Source: Pseudomonas veronii (lineage in GTDB: Bacteria; Pseudomonadota; Gammaproteobacteria; Pseudomonadales; Pseudomonadaceae). Taken from it: a stretch of DNA of 64,000 bases. Under the pieces are notes generated by a model. It saw nothing but the letters and a program-made list of their open reading frames with translations, did no database searches and was not told where the DNA came from. The translations under genes were made by a program, and so were the position numbers. How positions within the stretch are numbered: the first letter of the stretch is position 1; every line of letters starts with the position of its first letter. Positions 36,463 to 46,122 of this stretch are shown here, piece by piece. The stretch spans positions 124,001 to 188,000 of the forward strand of contig NZ_JYLL01000008.1 in the NCBI RefSeq assembly GCF_001439695.1. The letters run 5' to 3'.

Positions 36463-38166
36463 TTAACGCAGCGCGCGGCGCAGCACCTTGCCCACTGTGG
36501 TCTTGGGCAGCTCGGTGCTGCGAAACTCCACGTACCTGGGCACTTTGTACCCCGTCAGGTATTCCCGGCAATGGGCCAGGATCTGTTCCTGAGTCAGGTT
36601 CGGGTCTTTGCGCACCACGATGATCTTCACCCTCTCGCCGGTCACGCCATCTTCCACACCGATTGCCGCCACTTCAGCAACGCCGGGGTGCAGCGCCACC
36701 ACGTCTTCGATTTCATTGGGGTACACGTTGAAGCCCGAGACCAGGATCAGGTCCTTCTTGCGGTCGACCAGGCGGATATAGCCGCGCGTATCCATCACCC
36801 CGATATCGCCGGTCGACAGCCAGCCCTCGGCATCCAGCACCTCGGCGGTTTCCTTGGGCCGCTTCCAGTAGCCCTGCATCACCTGCGGGCCGCGCACTTG
36901 CAATTCGCCCTGCTCACCGAGGTCGGCCAATTCGCCGTCTTCGCGCATGAAACGCACCCAGGTCGACGGCAAGGGCACGCCGATGCTGCCGGTGAATTCC
37001 ATCTCGCGCATGCGGAAAATGTCGATGGGGCTGATGCTCACCACCGGCGAGCATTCGGTCAGCCCGTAGCCTTCGATGATCGGCAGCCCGGTGACTTCCT
37101 TCCAGCGCTTGGCCACCGCCGTGTGCGTGGCCATGCCACCGGCGATCACCATGCGCAGGTCGGAAAAGTCCCGCGCACAGAACTCCTGGTTCTCCAGCAA
37201 GCCGTTAAACAACGTGTTGACCCCGGCAATCCCGTTGAAGCGCTCCTTGCGCAGGATCATCTGCACGCGCTTCACGTCCCGCGGGTTGGCGATCAGGATG
37301 TTGCGCCCGCCCAGGCACATGAACATCAGGCAGTTCACCGTCAGCGAAAAGATGTGATACAGCGGCAACAAGGTGACGTTGGTTTCCTGCTTGTCCTGGT
37401 CCAATTGGTTGCCGACCCAGGCCTTGGCTTGCAGCAGGTTGGCGATGATGTTGCGGTGGCTGAGCATCACACCCTTGGCGTCACCCGTGGTGCCGCCGGT
37501 GTATTGCAGGAAGGCCAGGTCGTCGAGGTGCATGTCCACCGGGAAATGGGTCAGCGCCCGTCCTTGCTTGAGCGCCTGATTGAAGCGTACCGAACCGCGC
37601 AGGTTGAACCTCGGCACCTGTTTCTGCACGCGGCGCAGGATGAAGTTCATCGCCGCGCCCTTGAAGGTGCCGAGCAAGTCGCCGATGGCCGCCACCACCA
37701 CGCGCTTGACGCTGCTGCCGGGCATGGCTTTTTCCAGGGTGTGGGCGAAGTTCTCGAATATCACCACTGTCTCGGCGCCGCTGTCCTTGAGCAAATGCTT
37801 GAGTTCATGGGCGGTGTACAGCGGGTTGACGTTGACCACCACCGCACCGGCCAGGATCGTCCCCAGCAGGCAGATCGGGTACTGCAAGCAGTTGGGCATC
37901 ATCAGCGCCACGCGGTCGCCGGTCTTCACACCCTGGCCTTGCAACCAGGCGGCAAACGCGATGCCCTGCATGTGCCAGTCGGCATAGGTCATTTCGGTGC
38001 CGATGCTGACGTAGGCCACCCGTTCGCGGAATTTTTCCAGGTGCTCCAGGAACACCTCGCGCAGCGACGGGTAGTCCTCGATACCGGCATCGATGTCCGC
38101 CGGGACGCCGGGCAGGTAGGCGTTCAACCAGATGCGTTCGGTGTGTTCCAGGCTGATAGCGTTCAT
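36463..38166 (-). CDS. fadD: Long-chain fatty acid-CoA ligase (FadD-like)
   Basis: 567-aa ANL-superfamily enzyme that activates fatty acids to acyl-CoA via an acyl-adenylate. The P-loop-like core YTGGTTGDAKGVMLSH lies near residues 223-238. The motif GYGLTECSPV (about 361-370) and the hinge/C-lobe STGDIGVMD...VDRKKDLILVSGFNVYPNEIE (about 444-475, A7-A8) are intact. The catalytic lysine is in the C-terminal KTTVGKVLRR (near 556-565). It is the last gene of the minus-strand lipid-oxidation run, 31 bp after the thiolase. Its 3' end is duplicated in the repeat at 35.7-36.5 kb, but the functional copy is complete. Pseudomonads carry several FadD paralogues; which one this is cannot be told. Confidence 0.9.
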   Translation of the reverse strand: MNAISLEHTERIWLNAYLPGVPADIDAGIEDYPSLREVFLEHLEKFRERVAYVSIGTEMTYADWHMQGIAFAAWLQGQGVKTGDRVALMMPNCLQYPICLLGTILAGAVVVNVNPLYTAHELKHLLKDSGAETVVIFENFAHTLEKAMPGSSVKRVVVAAIGDLLGTFKGAAMNFILRRVQKQVPRFNLRGSVRFNQALKQGRALTHFPVDMHLDDLAFLQYTGGTTGDAKGVMLSHRNIIANLLQAKAWVGNQLDQDKQETNVTLLPLYHIFSLTVNCLMFMCLGGRNILIANPRDVKRVQMILRKERFNGIAGVNTLFNGLLENQEFCARDFSDLRMVIAGGMATHTAVAKRWKEVTGLPIIEGYGLTECSPVVSISPIDIFRMREMEFTGSIGVPLPSTWVRFMREDGELADLGEQGELQVRGPQVMQGYWKRPKETAEVLDAEGWLSTGDIGVMDTRGYIRLVDRKKDLILVSGFNVYPNEIEDVVALHPGVAEVAAIGVEDGVTGERVKIIVVRKDPNLTQEQILAHCREYLTGYKVPRYVEFRSTELPKTTVGKVLRRALR

Positions 38167-38197
38167 GGCAATTTCCTTGTTGTTGTTTTGGATAGCG

Positions 38198-39496
38198 CTA
38201 CTTTTCGACGATGGCGGTAATGCCCAGCCCGCCCGCCGCGCAGATCGAAATCAGGCCGCGCCCGCCGCCACGCTCGTGGATCGCCTTGGCCAACGCTGCC
38301 AATTGCCGGCCCCCGGTGGCGGCGAAGGGATGCCCGCAGCCCAGGGAGCCGCCGTTGACGTTCATCTTGGCGCGGTCGATGGTGCCCAGCGGTGCGTCCA
38401 GCCCCAGCCGTTCGCGACAGTAGTCGGCGTCTTCCCAGGCCTTGAGCGTGCAGAGCACCTGGGCGGCGAACGCTTCGTGGATCTCGAAGAAATCGAAGTC
38501 GGCAAAGCCCAGGCCCTCACGTTTGAGCATGCGCGGCACGGCATAGGCCGGCGCCATCAGCAGGCCTTCGCTGCCGTCGACAAAATTCACCGCCGCGGTC
38601 TCGCCGGTGCGCAGGTAAGCCAACACCGGCCAGCCGTGTTCGGCGGCCCACGCTTCACTGGCCAACAGCACCACCGAGGCGCCGTCGGTCAGCGGTGTGG
38701 AGTTGCCCGCCGTGAGCGTGCCGTTCTGGCGGTCATAGGCCGGGGACAGGCTGGCGAGCTTCTCCAGGCTGGTGTCGGCGCGCAGGTTGTTGTCCCGCGC
38801 CAGGCCGCGATAGGGGCTGATCAGGTCGTCGAAGAAACCGCGTTGATAGGCGGCATCCAGGCGCTGGTGGCTGCTGAGGGTCAATTCATCCTGGGCCAGG
38901 CGCTTGATCTGCCAGCGCTTGGCCATTTCTTCGCAGTGCTCGCCCATCGACAGACCGGTGCGCGGTTCGCCATTGCGCGGCAGCAGCGGCTTGAAGAACA
39001 TCGACGGACGCACCTTCAGCAGCGCCTTCACCTTGTCGCCCATGGCCTTGGCGCGATTGGCCGCAAGCAAGGTGTGGCGCAGCGCTTCATTGAGGCCGAT
39101 GGGCGCGTCGGACGTGGTGTCGGCGCCACCGGCGATGCCCACGTCGATCTGGCCGAGGGCGATCTTGTTCGCCACCAGCAAGGCCGCTTCCAGGCCGGTG
39201 CCGCAGGCTTGTTGCAAGTCGTAGGCCGGGGTTTGCGCAGACAGCGTGGTCGATAACAGCGACTCACGCGCCAGGTTGAAATCCCGCGAGTGCTTGATCA
39301 CCGCGCCTGCGGCGAACTCGCCCAGGCGCTGGCCGTGCAGGTTGTAGCGGTCGACCAGGCCTTGCAGCGCGGCCACCAGCAAATCCTGGTTACTGTCGTG
39401 GGCGTACACCGTGTTGGAGCGGGCAAACGGAATGCGGTTGCCGCCGATGATCGCCACGCGGCGGGTCGGGGCCGGGTTGAAGCTGTAGTCATTCAT
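38198..39496 (-). CDS. Acetyl-CoA C-acyltransferase (thiolase, FadI/FadA2-like)
   Basis: 432-aa thiolase that cleaves 3-ketoacyl-CoA with CoA to release acetyl-CoA, or runs in reverse. The nucleophile Cys98 lies in LQQACGTGLEAA. The HEAFAAQ motif is near residues 331-337, GCGHPFAATGGRQ with the catalytic histidine near 380-392, and the acid/base cysteine in SICAAGGLG near 418-426. The ATG overlaps the MaoC stop by 4 bases. Gene order reductase-hydratase-thiolase parallels the mycobacterial FabG4-HtdX-FadA2 cluster. Confidence 0.92.
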   Translation of the reverse strand: MNDYSFNPAPTRRVAIIGGNRIPFARSNTVYAHDSNQDLLVAALQGLVDRYNLHGQRLGEFAAGAVIKHSRDFNLARESLLSTTLSAQTPAYDLQQACGTGLEAALLVANKIALGQIDVGIAGGADTTSDAPIGLNEALRHTLLAANRAKAMGDKVKALLKVRPSMFFKPLLPRNGEPRTGLSMGEHCEEMAKRWQIKRLAQDELTLSSHQRLDAAYQRGFFDDLISPYRGLARDNNLRADTSLEKLASLSPAYDRQNGTLTAGNSTPLTDGASVVLLASEAWAAEHGWPVLAYLRTGETAAVNFVDGSEGLLMAPAYAVPRMLKREGLGFADFDFFEIHEAFAAQVLCTLKAWEDADYCRERLGLDAPLGTIDRAKMNVNGGSLGCGHPFAATGGRQLAALAKAIHERGGGRGLISICAAGGLGITAIVEK

Positions 39497-40383
39497 TTAA
39501 GGCGCTCGTTCCAGATAAAAAGCCCGCGCATGTGCGGTTTGTCACCGGCGAAGTTGCGCACTTCGAACTCACGCCGCGGGCCGCTCACGGGGCGGCGCCA
39601 CAGCGCGACCTGGCCGGGCAGGAAGATCGGCAGCTTGAAGTCGCAGTGCGCTTGCGCCTGATCCAGGCCGCCCGGCGGTTGCTCGGCGGCCAATGCGCGG
39701 CCCAATGTCCACATGCCGTGGGCGATGGCGCGGCGAAAGCCAAAGAGTTTTGCGCCGATCAGCGAGGTATGAATCGGGTTGAAATCCCCCGAGACCTTGG
39801 CAAACCGCCGGCCCACGTCGGCGGGCAGCACCCAGCGCTGGGTGCGCAACAGGCCTTCTTCCTGCAAGGGCAGCACGTCCGCCCATGGCTCACCCACCGG
39901 GTTTTTCACGTCGCGCCGCAGGTACAGGCTGTCGCTTTCCCACAGCAGCGTGTCCGCACCGTAGGCCCGGGTGGCGATGCTCAGCGCCTGGCCCTTGGGG
40001 TGCGCCACCCAACGCTCGCAATACACCTCCAGGCGCAGGGCCTGGCCCGCGTGCAAGCGCTGGTGCTGACGAATGCGATTGGCCAGGTGGACCATGCCGC
40101 TGGCCGGGTACGGGAAACTCGGCCGGGTCAGCAGCATCAGGTGCGACGGGAATGCCAGCACCTGCGGGTAGGCCAGCGGCACGCCCTGCTCATGCCGGAA
40201 ACCACAGGCGCGGCCATACGCGGCGATGCCGGTGGCCGACAATTCCACCGCCGAACGCACCAGACGCGCCTTGGGCAACTCAGGCGCGCCGTCGAGCTTG
40301 GGTTTGCGCAAGGCGCGCAGGCCGTCCAGCAACAACTGGGGCTGCGACGGCGGCGGGTCGATGATCTGCGTCACGTAGTCCAT
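39493..40383 (-). CDS. MaoC-like enoyl-CoA hydratase
   Basis: 296-aa hotdog-fold protein expected to hydrate trans-2-enoyl-CoA to 3-hydroxyacyl-CoA. The C-terminal hotdog contains the hydratase-2 signature VSGDFNPIHTS (near residues 200-210), with catalytic Asp and His. HGMW follows about 25 residues later. The N-terminal half is a second, degenerate hotdog, giving a double-hotdog chain like mycobacterial HtdX. It sits between the FabG4-like reductase (3 bp upstream) and the thiolase (4-bp overlap), so these three steps are translationally linked. Confidence 0.88.
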   Translation of the reverse strand: MDYVTQIIDPPPSQPQLLLDGLRALRKPKLDGAPELPKARLVRSAVELSATGIAAYGRACGFRHEQGVPLAYPQVLAFPSHLMLLTRPSFPYPASGMVHLANRIRQHQRLHAGQALRLEVYCERWVAHPKGQALSIATRAYGADTLLWESDSLYLRRDVKNPVGEPWADVLPLQEEGLLRTQRWVLPADVGRRFAKVSGDFNPIHTSLIGAKLFGFRRAIAHGMWTLGRALAAEQPPGGLDQAQAHCDFKLPIFLPGQVALWRRPVSGPRREFEVRNFAGDKPHMRGLFIWNERLK

Positions 40384-40386
40384 GGC

Positions 40387-41730
40387 TCAAGCTCCCAGCA
40401 GGCTTTGGCCGCACACGCGCACGACTTGGCCGTTGACGCCGCCGGACGCCGGGTGGGCCAGCCAGGCGATGGTCTCGGCCACGTCGATCGGCTGGCCGCC
40501 CTGGGACAGCGAATTCATGCGCCGCCCGGCTTCGCGGATCAGCAGCGGGATCTTCGCGGTCATCTGGGTTTCGATGAATCCCGGCGCCACCGCGTTCACC
40601 GTGACCTGCTGCGCCGCCGCCAACGGTGCCAGGCCGTGGACCAGGCCGATCACCCCGGCTTTGGAAGTGGCGTAGTTGCTTTGCCCGAGGTTGCCGGCGA
40701 TGCCGGAAATCGACGACACACAGACGATACGCCCGCCCGGGTTCAGGCCCTGGCATTCCAGCAGCGCGTGGCTCAGTTGCAACGGCGCTTGCAGGTTGAC
40801 CGCCAGCACATTGCGCCACGCCGCTTCGGTCATCTTGGTGATGGTCTTGTCGCGGGTGATCCCGGCGTTATGCACCACCACGTCAAAGGCGCCGGATTGG
40901 CTGACATGGGCCTGCAACAGCGAGGCCGCATCTGCTGCGGTAATGTCCAGTGGCAACGCCGAGCCACCGACGCTGGCGGCGGCATGTTGCAGCGCGTCCT
41001 CGGCTTGGGGCACATCCACGCACACCACATGGGCGCCGTCGCGGGCCAATACCTGGGCAATCGCCAAGCCGATGCCACGGGAGGCACCGGTGACCAGCGC
41101 GCGGCGGCCGGCGAAGGGGGTGTCCCAGTTGACCGTGACAGGGCCGTCCAGCGGTTTTTCCAGGCGCACCACTTGCCCCGACACATAGGCCGAACGACGC
41201 GACAGAAAGAAGCGCAGGCTGCTGTCCAGGGCGTCTTCGGCCCCCGGCGCGACGTAGATCAATTGCACGGTGATCGCCCGGCGCAGTTCCTTGGCCAGCG
41301 AACGCACCAACCCTTCGAGGGCGCGCTGGGCGATGGCCTGGGGCAAATCCCGACAGTCTTCGGGAGCAGTGCCGAGCACCACCACGCGGCCATGCTGGGC
41401 GAGGCGCTTGGCGTTGGCGTGGAAAAATACGTAGAGCTCATCGAGCTGCTGCAGGTCGACGACGCCAGTGGCATCGAACACCGCGCCCTGCACCTTGACC
41501 GTAGACGGCGCCTTGAGGGTCGCTGCAGTGGCGGCGACCGTGTCGGTGGCGCTGAAAATCTGTTGCACTTGCACAGCCAGGCGCCCTGCCCCGGCGACGA
41601 TCACCGGGTTGGCCAGGCCTTGCTGGCCACGGCGATGACGTTGCAGCAGCAACGGTTGCGGCAGGCCGATGGCCTGGGCCAGGCGTCGGCCCCAGGGAGA
41701 ATTGACGAACGATAGGTAGCTGTCACTCAT
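40387..41730 (-). CDS. High-molecular-weight 3-oxoacyl reductase (FabG4-like SDR)
   Basis: 447 aa from the ATG at 41730; an in-frame start at 41742 is possible. Residues 1-200 form a degenerate, nucleotide-free Rossmann-like domain. Residues 208-447 are a classical SDR with GASRGIG (215-221), NAGITRD (about 294-300) and a catalytic Ser-Tyr-Lys set in VSSISGIAGNLGQSNYATSK (about 345-364). This two-domain layout is that of mycobacterial FabG4 (HMwFabG), NADH-dependent and able to use CoA substrates. Here it likely acts as 3-hydroxyacyl-CoA dehydrogenase beside a MaoC hydratase, thiolase and acyl-CoA dehydrogenase. Confidence 0.88.
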   Translation of the reverse strand: MSDSYLSFVNSPWGRRLAQAIGLPQPLLLQRHRRGQQGLANPVIVAGAGRLAVQVQQIFSATDTVAATAATLKAPSTVKVQGAVFDATGVVDLQQLDELYVFFHANAKRLAQHGRVVVLGTAPEDCRDLPQAIAQRALEGLVRSLAKELRRAITVQLIYVAPGAEDALDSSLRFFLSRRSAYVSGQVVRLEKPLDGPVTVNWDTPFAGRRALVTGASRGIGLAIAQVLARDGAHVVCVDVPQAEDALQHAAASVGGSALPLDITAADAASLLQAHVSQSGAFDVVVHNAGITRDKTITKMTEAAWRNVLAVNLQAPLQLSHALLECQGLNPGGRIVCVSSISGIAGNLGQSNYATSKAGVIGLVHGLAPLAAAQQVTVNAVAPGFIETQMTAKIPLLIREAGRRMNSLSQGGQPIDVAETIAWLAHPASGGVNGQVVRVCGQSLLGA

Positions 41731-41801
41731 ATAAACATCCACTCACGATACGGTATCGGTATGAACGCCCGAGCCATGTAGGCGCGTTCATTCAGTGCCA
41801 C

Positions 41802-44327
41802 TCAATTGACCGAAGCATTCTCGCCCTGGCTGGTACGACGCTGGGTAGATGGTTGCAACACGTGCTTACGCTGCTGCAACGCCTCGAGCAGACCGAAGTC
41901 CTGCGGGAAGTCGTCGACCTGGATGCCGTGGTCGGCATATTCCACATAGCGCGCGAGCAAGGCGTCTTCATCGCTGCTGATCAAGTCCAGCGCCCGCGCC
42001 TTGACGCGCCAGGCGGCAAAGGCCGTGGCGGCGATCGGCATCGCTTCGAGCAAGCCCTGTTTGATCGCAGGCTTGAGCCGTGCTTCGATCAGCTCCACCT
42101 GCGGCAACAGGCGGAAAGCCAATTCGCCGTAGGCCAGCTTGTCGATTTCCGGACGTGGGATATAGGAATTGGCCAGCAAGCGCTCACGGGTTTCGCCGGG
42201 GGTCTGCACCACATCCGCCACCTGGGCCAACAGCCGGTCCGAGGGTTTACGCAGGGGAATACCGAACGGAAAACTCAAGCCGCGCACCACCGCCGCAGCG
42301 GCCTTCGACGGATAGTTATCGAGTGTTTCGGTGAGGGCTTCATGGGCGCGCAGCAACGCATCCTGGGCCGACCAATGCACCAGCGGCAAATCCGCCTGGG
42401 GCCGGCCGTCATCTTCAAAGCGCTTGAGCACGCAAGACAAGATGTACAACTGCGAAAGAATATCGCCCAGGCGCCCGGTGATACTTTCCTTGCGCTTGAG
42501 CGCACCGCCGAGCACACCCATGGAAACGTCCGAGATCAAAGCCAACACCACCGACAGCCGATTGGCCTGACGGTAGTAGGACGCCAACGCCGGCTCGGTC
42601 TTGGCGGGTGCGGAAATCAGGCGCCCGCCAGTGAGCGAATGCACTGCGGCGCGCACCGTATTGGCCAGCACAAAGCTCACATGGCCGAACATTGCGCTGT
42701 CAAACGCTTCAAGCGCCTTGCGCCGATCGGGGTTGCGCGCCGCTTCCATCTCGCGCAACACATAGGGATGGCAACGGATCAGGCCCTGGCCAAAGATGAT
42801 CAGGCAGCGGGTCATGATGTTCGCGCCTTCCACCGTGATCGCAATCGGGCTTTGTTGATAAGCGCGGGCCAGGAAGTTGTTGGGGCCCATGCAGATGCCC
42901 TTGCCGGCGACGATGTCCATGCCGTCGTTGACGATCATCCGCGCGCGCTCGGTGACGTGGTATTTGGCGATGGCGGAGATCACCGAAGGTTTCTCGCCGG
43001 CATCCAGCGATGCCACCGACACCTTGCGCACCGCGTCGCAGGCATACAAATGCCCGGCCATGCGCGCCAACGGGGCTTGCACGCCTTCGAACTTGCCGAT
43101 GGGCAGGCCGAACTGTTTGCGCATCGCCGCATACGCGCTGGTGCCGCGTACTGCGACCTTGCCCAGGCCGACGTTGGCCGACGGCAAGGAAATCGCCCGA
43201 CCGGCCGCCAGGCATTCCATCAGCATGCGCCAGCCGTTGCCGACCTGTTCGCGGCCGCCGATGACCCACTCCAGGGGAATGAACACATCCTTGCCGGTGG
43301 TGGGACCGTTCTGAAACACCGCGTTGAGCGGCCAGTGCCGACGACCGCTGTTCACGCCCGGATGGGAGGTTGGGATCAACGCGCAAGTGATACCCAGCGA
43401 ACCCGGCTGGCCGAGTAGACCTTCCGGGTCTTGCGCACGAAACGCCAGGCCAAGCACTGTGGCAATTGGGCCAAGGGTGATGTAGCGCTTGTCCCAGGTC
43501 ACGTTGAAACCCAGCACTTCCTCGCCTTCGTGCAGGCCTTTGCAGACGATGCCCAGATCCGGAATCGCCCCGGCGTCGGAACCGGCATACGGGCTGGTCA
43601 GCGCGAAACACGGGATGTCTTCGCCACGCGCCAGGCGCGGCAGGTAGTAATTACGCTGGGCATCGGTGCCGTAATGCAGCAGCAATTCCGCCGGGCCCAG
43701 GGAGTTGGGCACCATCACCGAAATCGCCGCCGCCGAGCAGCGTGTCGACAGCTTCATCACCACTTGCGAATGCGCGTAGTGGGAGAAGCCTTTGCCGCCG
43801 TACTGCTTGGGAATGATCATGCCGAGGAAACCGGCGTCCTTGGTGTACTGCCAGCCCTCGGGGGACATGTCTTGCCAGACCTGGGTGGTTTCCCAGTCGT
43901 TGGCGATGTCGCACAGGGTTTCGACTTCGTTGTCGAGGAAGGCTTGCTCCTCGGCGCTCAGGCTGGCCGGCGCGGCTTGCAGCAGGCGCTGCCAGTCGGG
44001 TCGGCCGCTGAACAGTTCGGCATCCCACCACACGGTGCCGGACTCGATGGCCGCGCGCTCGGTGTCGGACATTGCCGGCATAACTGTACGAAATAGGCTC
44101 AGAGCCTTGCTGGTCAACAGGCGGCGACGCAGCGGTTTGATTGTCATCAGCAACGCCGGCAACACCACTAGCAGCGCCACGACGGTGGTGCCGAAAACGG
44201 CGACCGCGTTGAACAGGTAGCCGGCCGCCAGCCAGGCCAGGCCGGCGCCCAGCCAGTGGACAGCGGCGGCTTGTCGATACGCCAGGGCAATCGCGGCTGC
44301 GAAACCCACCAATAACCAGATCACCAT
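41802..44327 (-). CDS. fadE: Acyl-CoA dehydrogenase, FadE type
   Basis: 841-aa flavoprotein catalysing the first beta-oxidation step, acyl-CoA to trans-2-enoyl-CoA; length matches E. coli FadE (814 aa) rather than the about 390-aa mitochondrial type. Two N-terminal membrane helices (about residues 3-22 and 45-65) anchor it to the inner membrane. The flavin/substrate core runs from about 110 to 510, with ALTSPYAGSDAGAIPD (about 242-257) and VEGANIMTRCLIIFGQG (about 508-524). A DUF1974-like C-terminal domain completes it. First of the fadE-reductase-hydratase-thiolase-fadD run, with 294 bp of AT-rich sequence upstream. Confidence 0.93.
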   Translation of the reverse strand: MVIWLLVGFAAAIALAYRQAAAVHWLGAGLAWLAAGYLFNAVAVFGTTVVALLVVLPALLMTIKPLRRRLLTSKALSLFRTVMPAMSDTERAAIESGTVWWDAELFSGRPDWQRLLQAAPASLSAEEQAFLDNEVETLCDIANDWETTQVWQDMSPEGWQYTKDAGFLGMIIPKQYGGKGFSHYAHSQVVMKLSTRCSAAAISVMVPNSLGPAELLLHYGTDAQRNYYLPRLARGEDIPCFALTSPYAGSDAGAIPDLGIVCKGLHEGEEVLGFNVTWDKRYITLGPIATVLGLAFRAQDPEGLLGQPGSLGITCALIPTSHPGVNSGRRHWPLNAVFQNGPTTGKDVFIPLEWVIGGREQVGNGWRMLMECLAAGRAISLPSANVGLGKVAVRGTSAYAAMRKQFGLPIGKFEGVQAPLARMAGHLYACDAVRKVSVASLDAGEKPSVISAIAKYHVTERARMIVNDGMDIVAGKGICMGPNNFLARAYQQSPIAITVEGANIMTRCLIIFGQGLIRCHPYVLREMEAARNPDRRKALEAFDSAMFGHVSFVLANTVRAAVHSLTGGRLISAPAKTEPALASYYRQANRLSVVLALISDVSMGVLGGALKRKESITGRLGDILSQLYILSCVLKRFEDDGRPQADLPLVHWSAQDALLRAHEALTETLDNYPSKAAAAVVRGLSFPFGIPLRKPSDRLLAQVADVVQTPGETRERLLANSYIPRPEIDKLAYGELAFRLLPQVELIEARLKPAIKQGLLEAMPIAATAFAAWRVKARALDLISSDEDALLARYVEYADHGIQVDDFPQDFGLLEALQQRKHVLQPSTQRRTSQGENASVN

Positions 44328-44621
44328 GGGGATACCTCTACTCGATTCAGGGCGTGGCGAACGCGCGGATCAGTCGAAATGACCTGCGGTGCAAAACCAC
44401 GCTACAAACTCAGAAAACCAGATTAAAATTTTATTTTGAAATTTTTATTTAATGCTTTGATGAAAACATTCGAAGCTGAGCGAGTCAGCCGTGTTGAGCC
44501 CATGTGAAAGAGAGTGGAACGGGTCGCCTGCGCGACCCGTCGATGCCATGCTGGGACAAACCGTGCAGAAAGATGCGCTGACTGCTCGTTTCCAGCGTCG
44601 CGGCAAGGCTAAAACGATGAA
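44328..44621. promoter_or_regulatory. Intergenic region upstream of fadE
   Basis: 294 bp. The part next to fadE (44405-44460) is very AT-rich for this genome (long A/T runs around 44423-44455) and probably holds its promoter. The part next to the FadL-type gene carries the terminator at 44519-44540. Confidence 0.5.
44519..44540 (-). terminator. Hairpin terminator downstream of the FadL-type gene
   Basis: ACGGGTCGC (44519-44527) pairs perfectly with GCGACCCGT (44532-44540) around a CTGC loop, about 80 bp past the FadL-type stop codon. It separates that gene from fadE. Confidence 0.65.
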
Positions 44622-46058
44622 TCAGAACTCGTAGGTTGCCGACATGCTGACCACTTCACCCTTTGCTTCAGACTTGCCATCCAGCGAACCACCACCAAGG
44701 CGATCCACATTCTTGGTTTTGAGGTTGACGGTTTCCACGAACTGCCGAGAGTACGCCCCATCAATGCTCAACCCAGGAATCGCACGGATCTTGTAGCCAA
44801 AGCCCAAGGAAGCGAACGTCCGATCACCATCCGGAATACGCGGGTCACGCGTGGAGTTACGGGTTGGCGTCTGGTCAAAGGCCACGCCGGCGCGCACGGT
44901 TAAATCATCGGTGAGTTTGTAGTCTCCGCCGAGCGAGTACATCCATGTGTTTTTGTAGTTATAAGGAATCGACACAATGGTGCTGCCATTGGACTTCAAG
45001 GTCAGGTCCTTGAACGACGACCACTCGGTCCACGTGACGCTCGCACCCAAACTCAAGCGATCAGAGAACTGATGTACCCAGTCAATGGATGTATTGGCCG
45101 GGATGTCCAGTTGCGTCGTAGCGTTGGCGCCACCGGGATAGAGGTGCAAGCCCGGGTATGCCAATTCCACCAGGGTTTTGCCATCAACCACCGGTGTGGT
45201 CATCAACGCTTCCGATCCCGGATCGGCGTAGATATTGTATTTGCCCTCCAGTTTGTTCTTGATTTTGGCGTGGTAATTCAGGCCGAGCGTGTCGAATTCC
45301 GTGGGTTTCCAGACGACACCGGCAAACCAGCCAAGGGAGTTGTTGTCCACCTTGACCCGCATCAGCGCATGCCCCATGCCTGCCGGAAATGGAATACCCC
45401 CCAACCCTGGCGACTGAGCGGCGGCGGCATAGAGATCGACGTTCTGACTTACAAAACCTTTGGTGTGCTGAAGAATGGTACCGCCACCCACGGAAAACTG
45501 ATCATTGACCTTGAACGACAGAGAAGCGGTCAAGCCAACCGTTTCGATTCGGGTATCCACGGCAAAATCACGGCCTTTCCAGTCCGGGTCCCAAGTCGTG
45601 CGTGCGCCCATGGGCACCACTTGGCTCAGGCCAAAACTGAACCGGTCATTGATGGGGATCACCATGAAACCGGTAGGCACCCAAGCCTCGAAACCACCCT
45701 GGCCACCGTCCCCGGTGCGGTCGTGATAGACCGGCGAAAAGTTTTCATCAAGGGTGGTATCCGACATCGGACGGCCTGAATAATCGTAAGCCGAGCCTTT
45801 GTACTTGATGTTGATGTCCGCGTAGTTGATGGTGAATTGCGAGATGGTTTTATCAATGAACGCCATCGCCGCCGGGTTATTGAACGCCGATGATGGATCG
45901 TCCTTGAACATCGAACCACCACCGAATGCCCGGCCCCACCCGGCTGTGTTAGCGGTAGGAGTCATGAAGCCACCTGCCTGAGCCGCCCCTGCTGCCACCA
46001 GACATCCCAGCAATGTCAGGCCGATGAATGCGTGTGCCTGCTGTTTTTTATTATTCAT
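44622..46058 (-). CDS. OmpP1/FadL/TodX-family outer-membrane channel
   Basis: 478 aa from the ATG at 46058, preceded by AAGGAGTGGAGC. Signal peptide about residues 1-28 (ending AAQA). The mature N-terminus GGFMTPTANTAGWGRAFGGG and the ...DPSSAFNNPAAMAF segment match the plug or hatch region of FadL channels. The remainder is a beta-barrel ending in an aromatic (YEF), as required for outer-membrane insertion. FadL-family proteins admit hydrophobic molecules such as long-chain fatty acids or alkanes. Its place between alkB/pra genes and beta-oxidation genes suggests alkane or fatty-acid uptake. Confidence 0.9.
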   Translation of the reverse strand: MNNKKQQAHAFIGLTLLGCLVAAGAAQAGGFMTPTANTAGWGRAFGGGSMFKDDPSSAFNNPAAMAFIDKTISQFTINYADINIKYKGSAYDYSGRPMSDTTLDENFSPVYHDRTGDGGQGGFEAWVPTGFMVIPINDRFSFGLSQVVPMGARTTWDPDWKGRDFAVDTRIETVGLTASLSFKVNDQFSVGGGTILQHTKGFVSQNVDLYAAAAQSPGLGGIPFPAGMGHALMRVKVDNNSLGWFAGVVWKPTEFDTLGLNYHAKIKNKLEGKYNIYADPGSEALMTTPVVDGKTLVELAYPGLHLYPGGANATTQLDIPANTSIDWVHQFSDRLSLGASVTWTEWSSFKDLTLKSNGSTIVSIPYNYKNTWMYSLGGDYKLTDDLTVRAGVAFDQTPTRNSTRDPRIPDGDRTFASLGFGYKIRAIPGLSIDGAYSRQFVETVNLKTKNVDRLGGGSLDGKSEAKGEVVSMSATYEF

Positions 46059-46122
46059 GCTCCACTCCTTATTGTTTTTATCCGTAACGCTCAGCTGATA
46101 CGTCGGGCTTTTGCGCAACAGA

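Larger units (their letters stand above)
35737..36515. repeat. 264-bp tandem repeat, three copies, carrying a REPIN and two gene tails
   Basis: Copy 1 is 35737-36000, copy 2 is 36001-36264, and copy 3 is 36265 to about 36515 (incomplete). Each contains the last about 83 bp of the oxidoreductase gene, a full REP doublet and the last 53 bp of the fadD gene in reverse. The first two end with 19 bases otherwise found at 36841-36859 inside fadD. Copies are nearly identical: two substitutions distinguish the start of copy 1 (GGTCGAG) from copies 2-3 (GCTCAAG), and one base distinguishes the fadD tail of copy 3. Confidence 0.95.
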
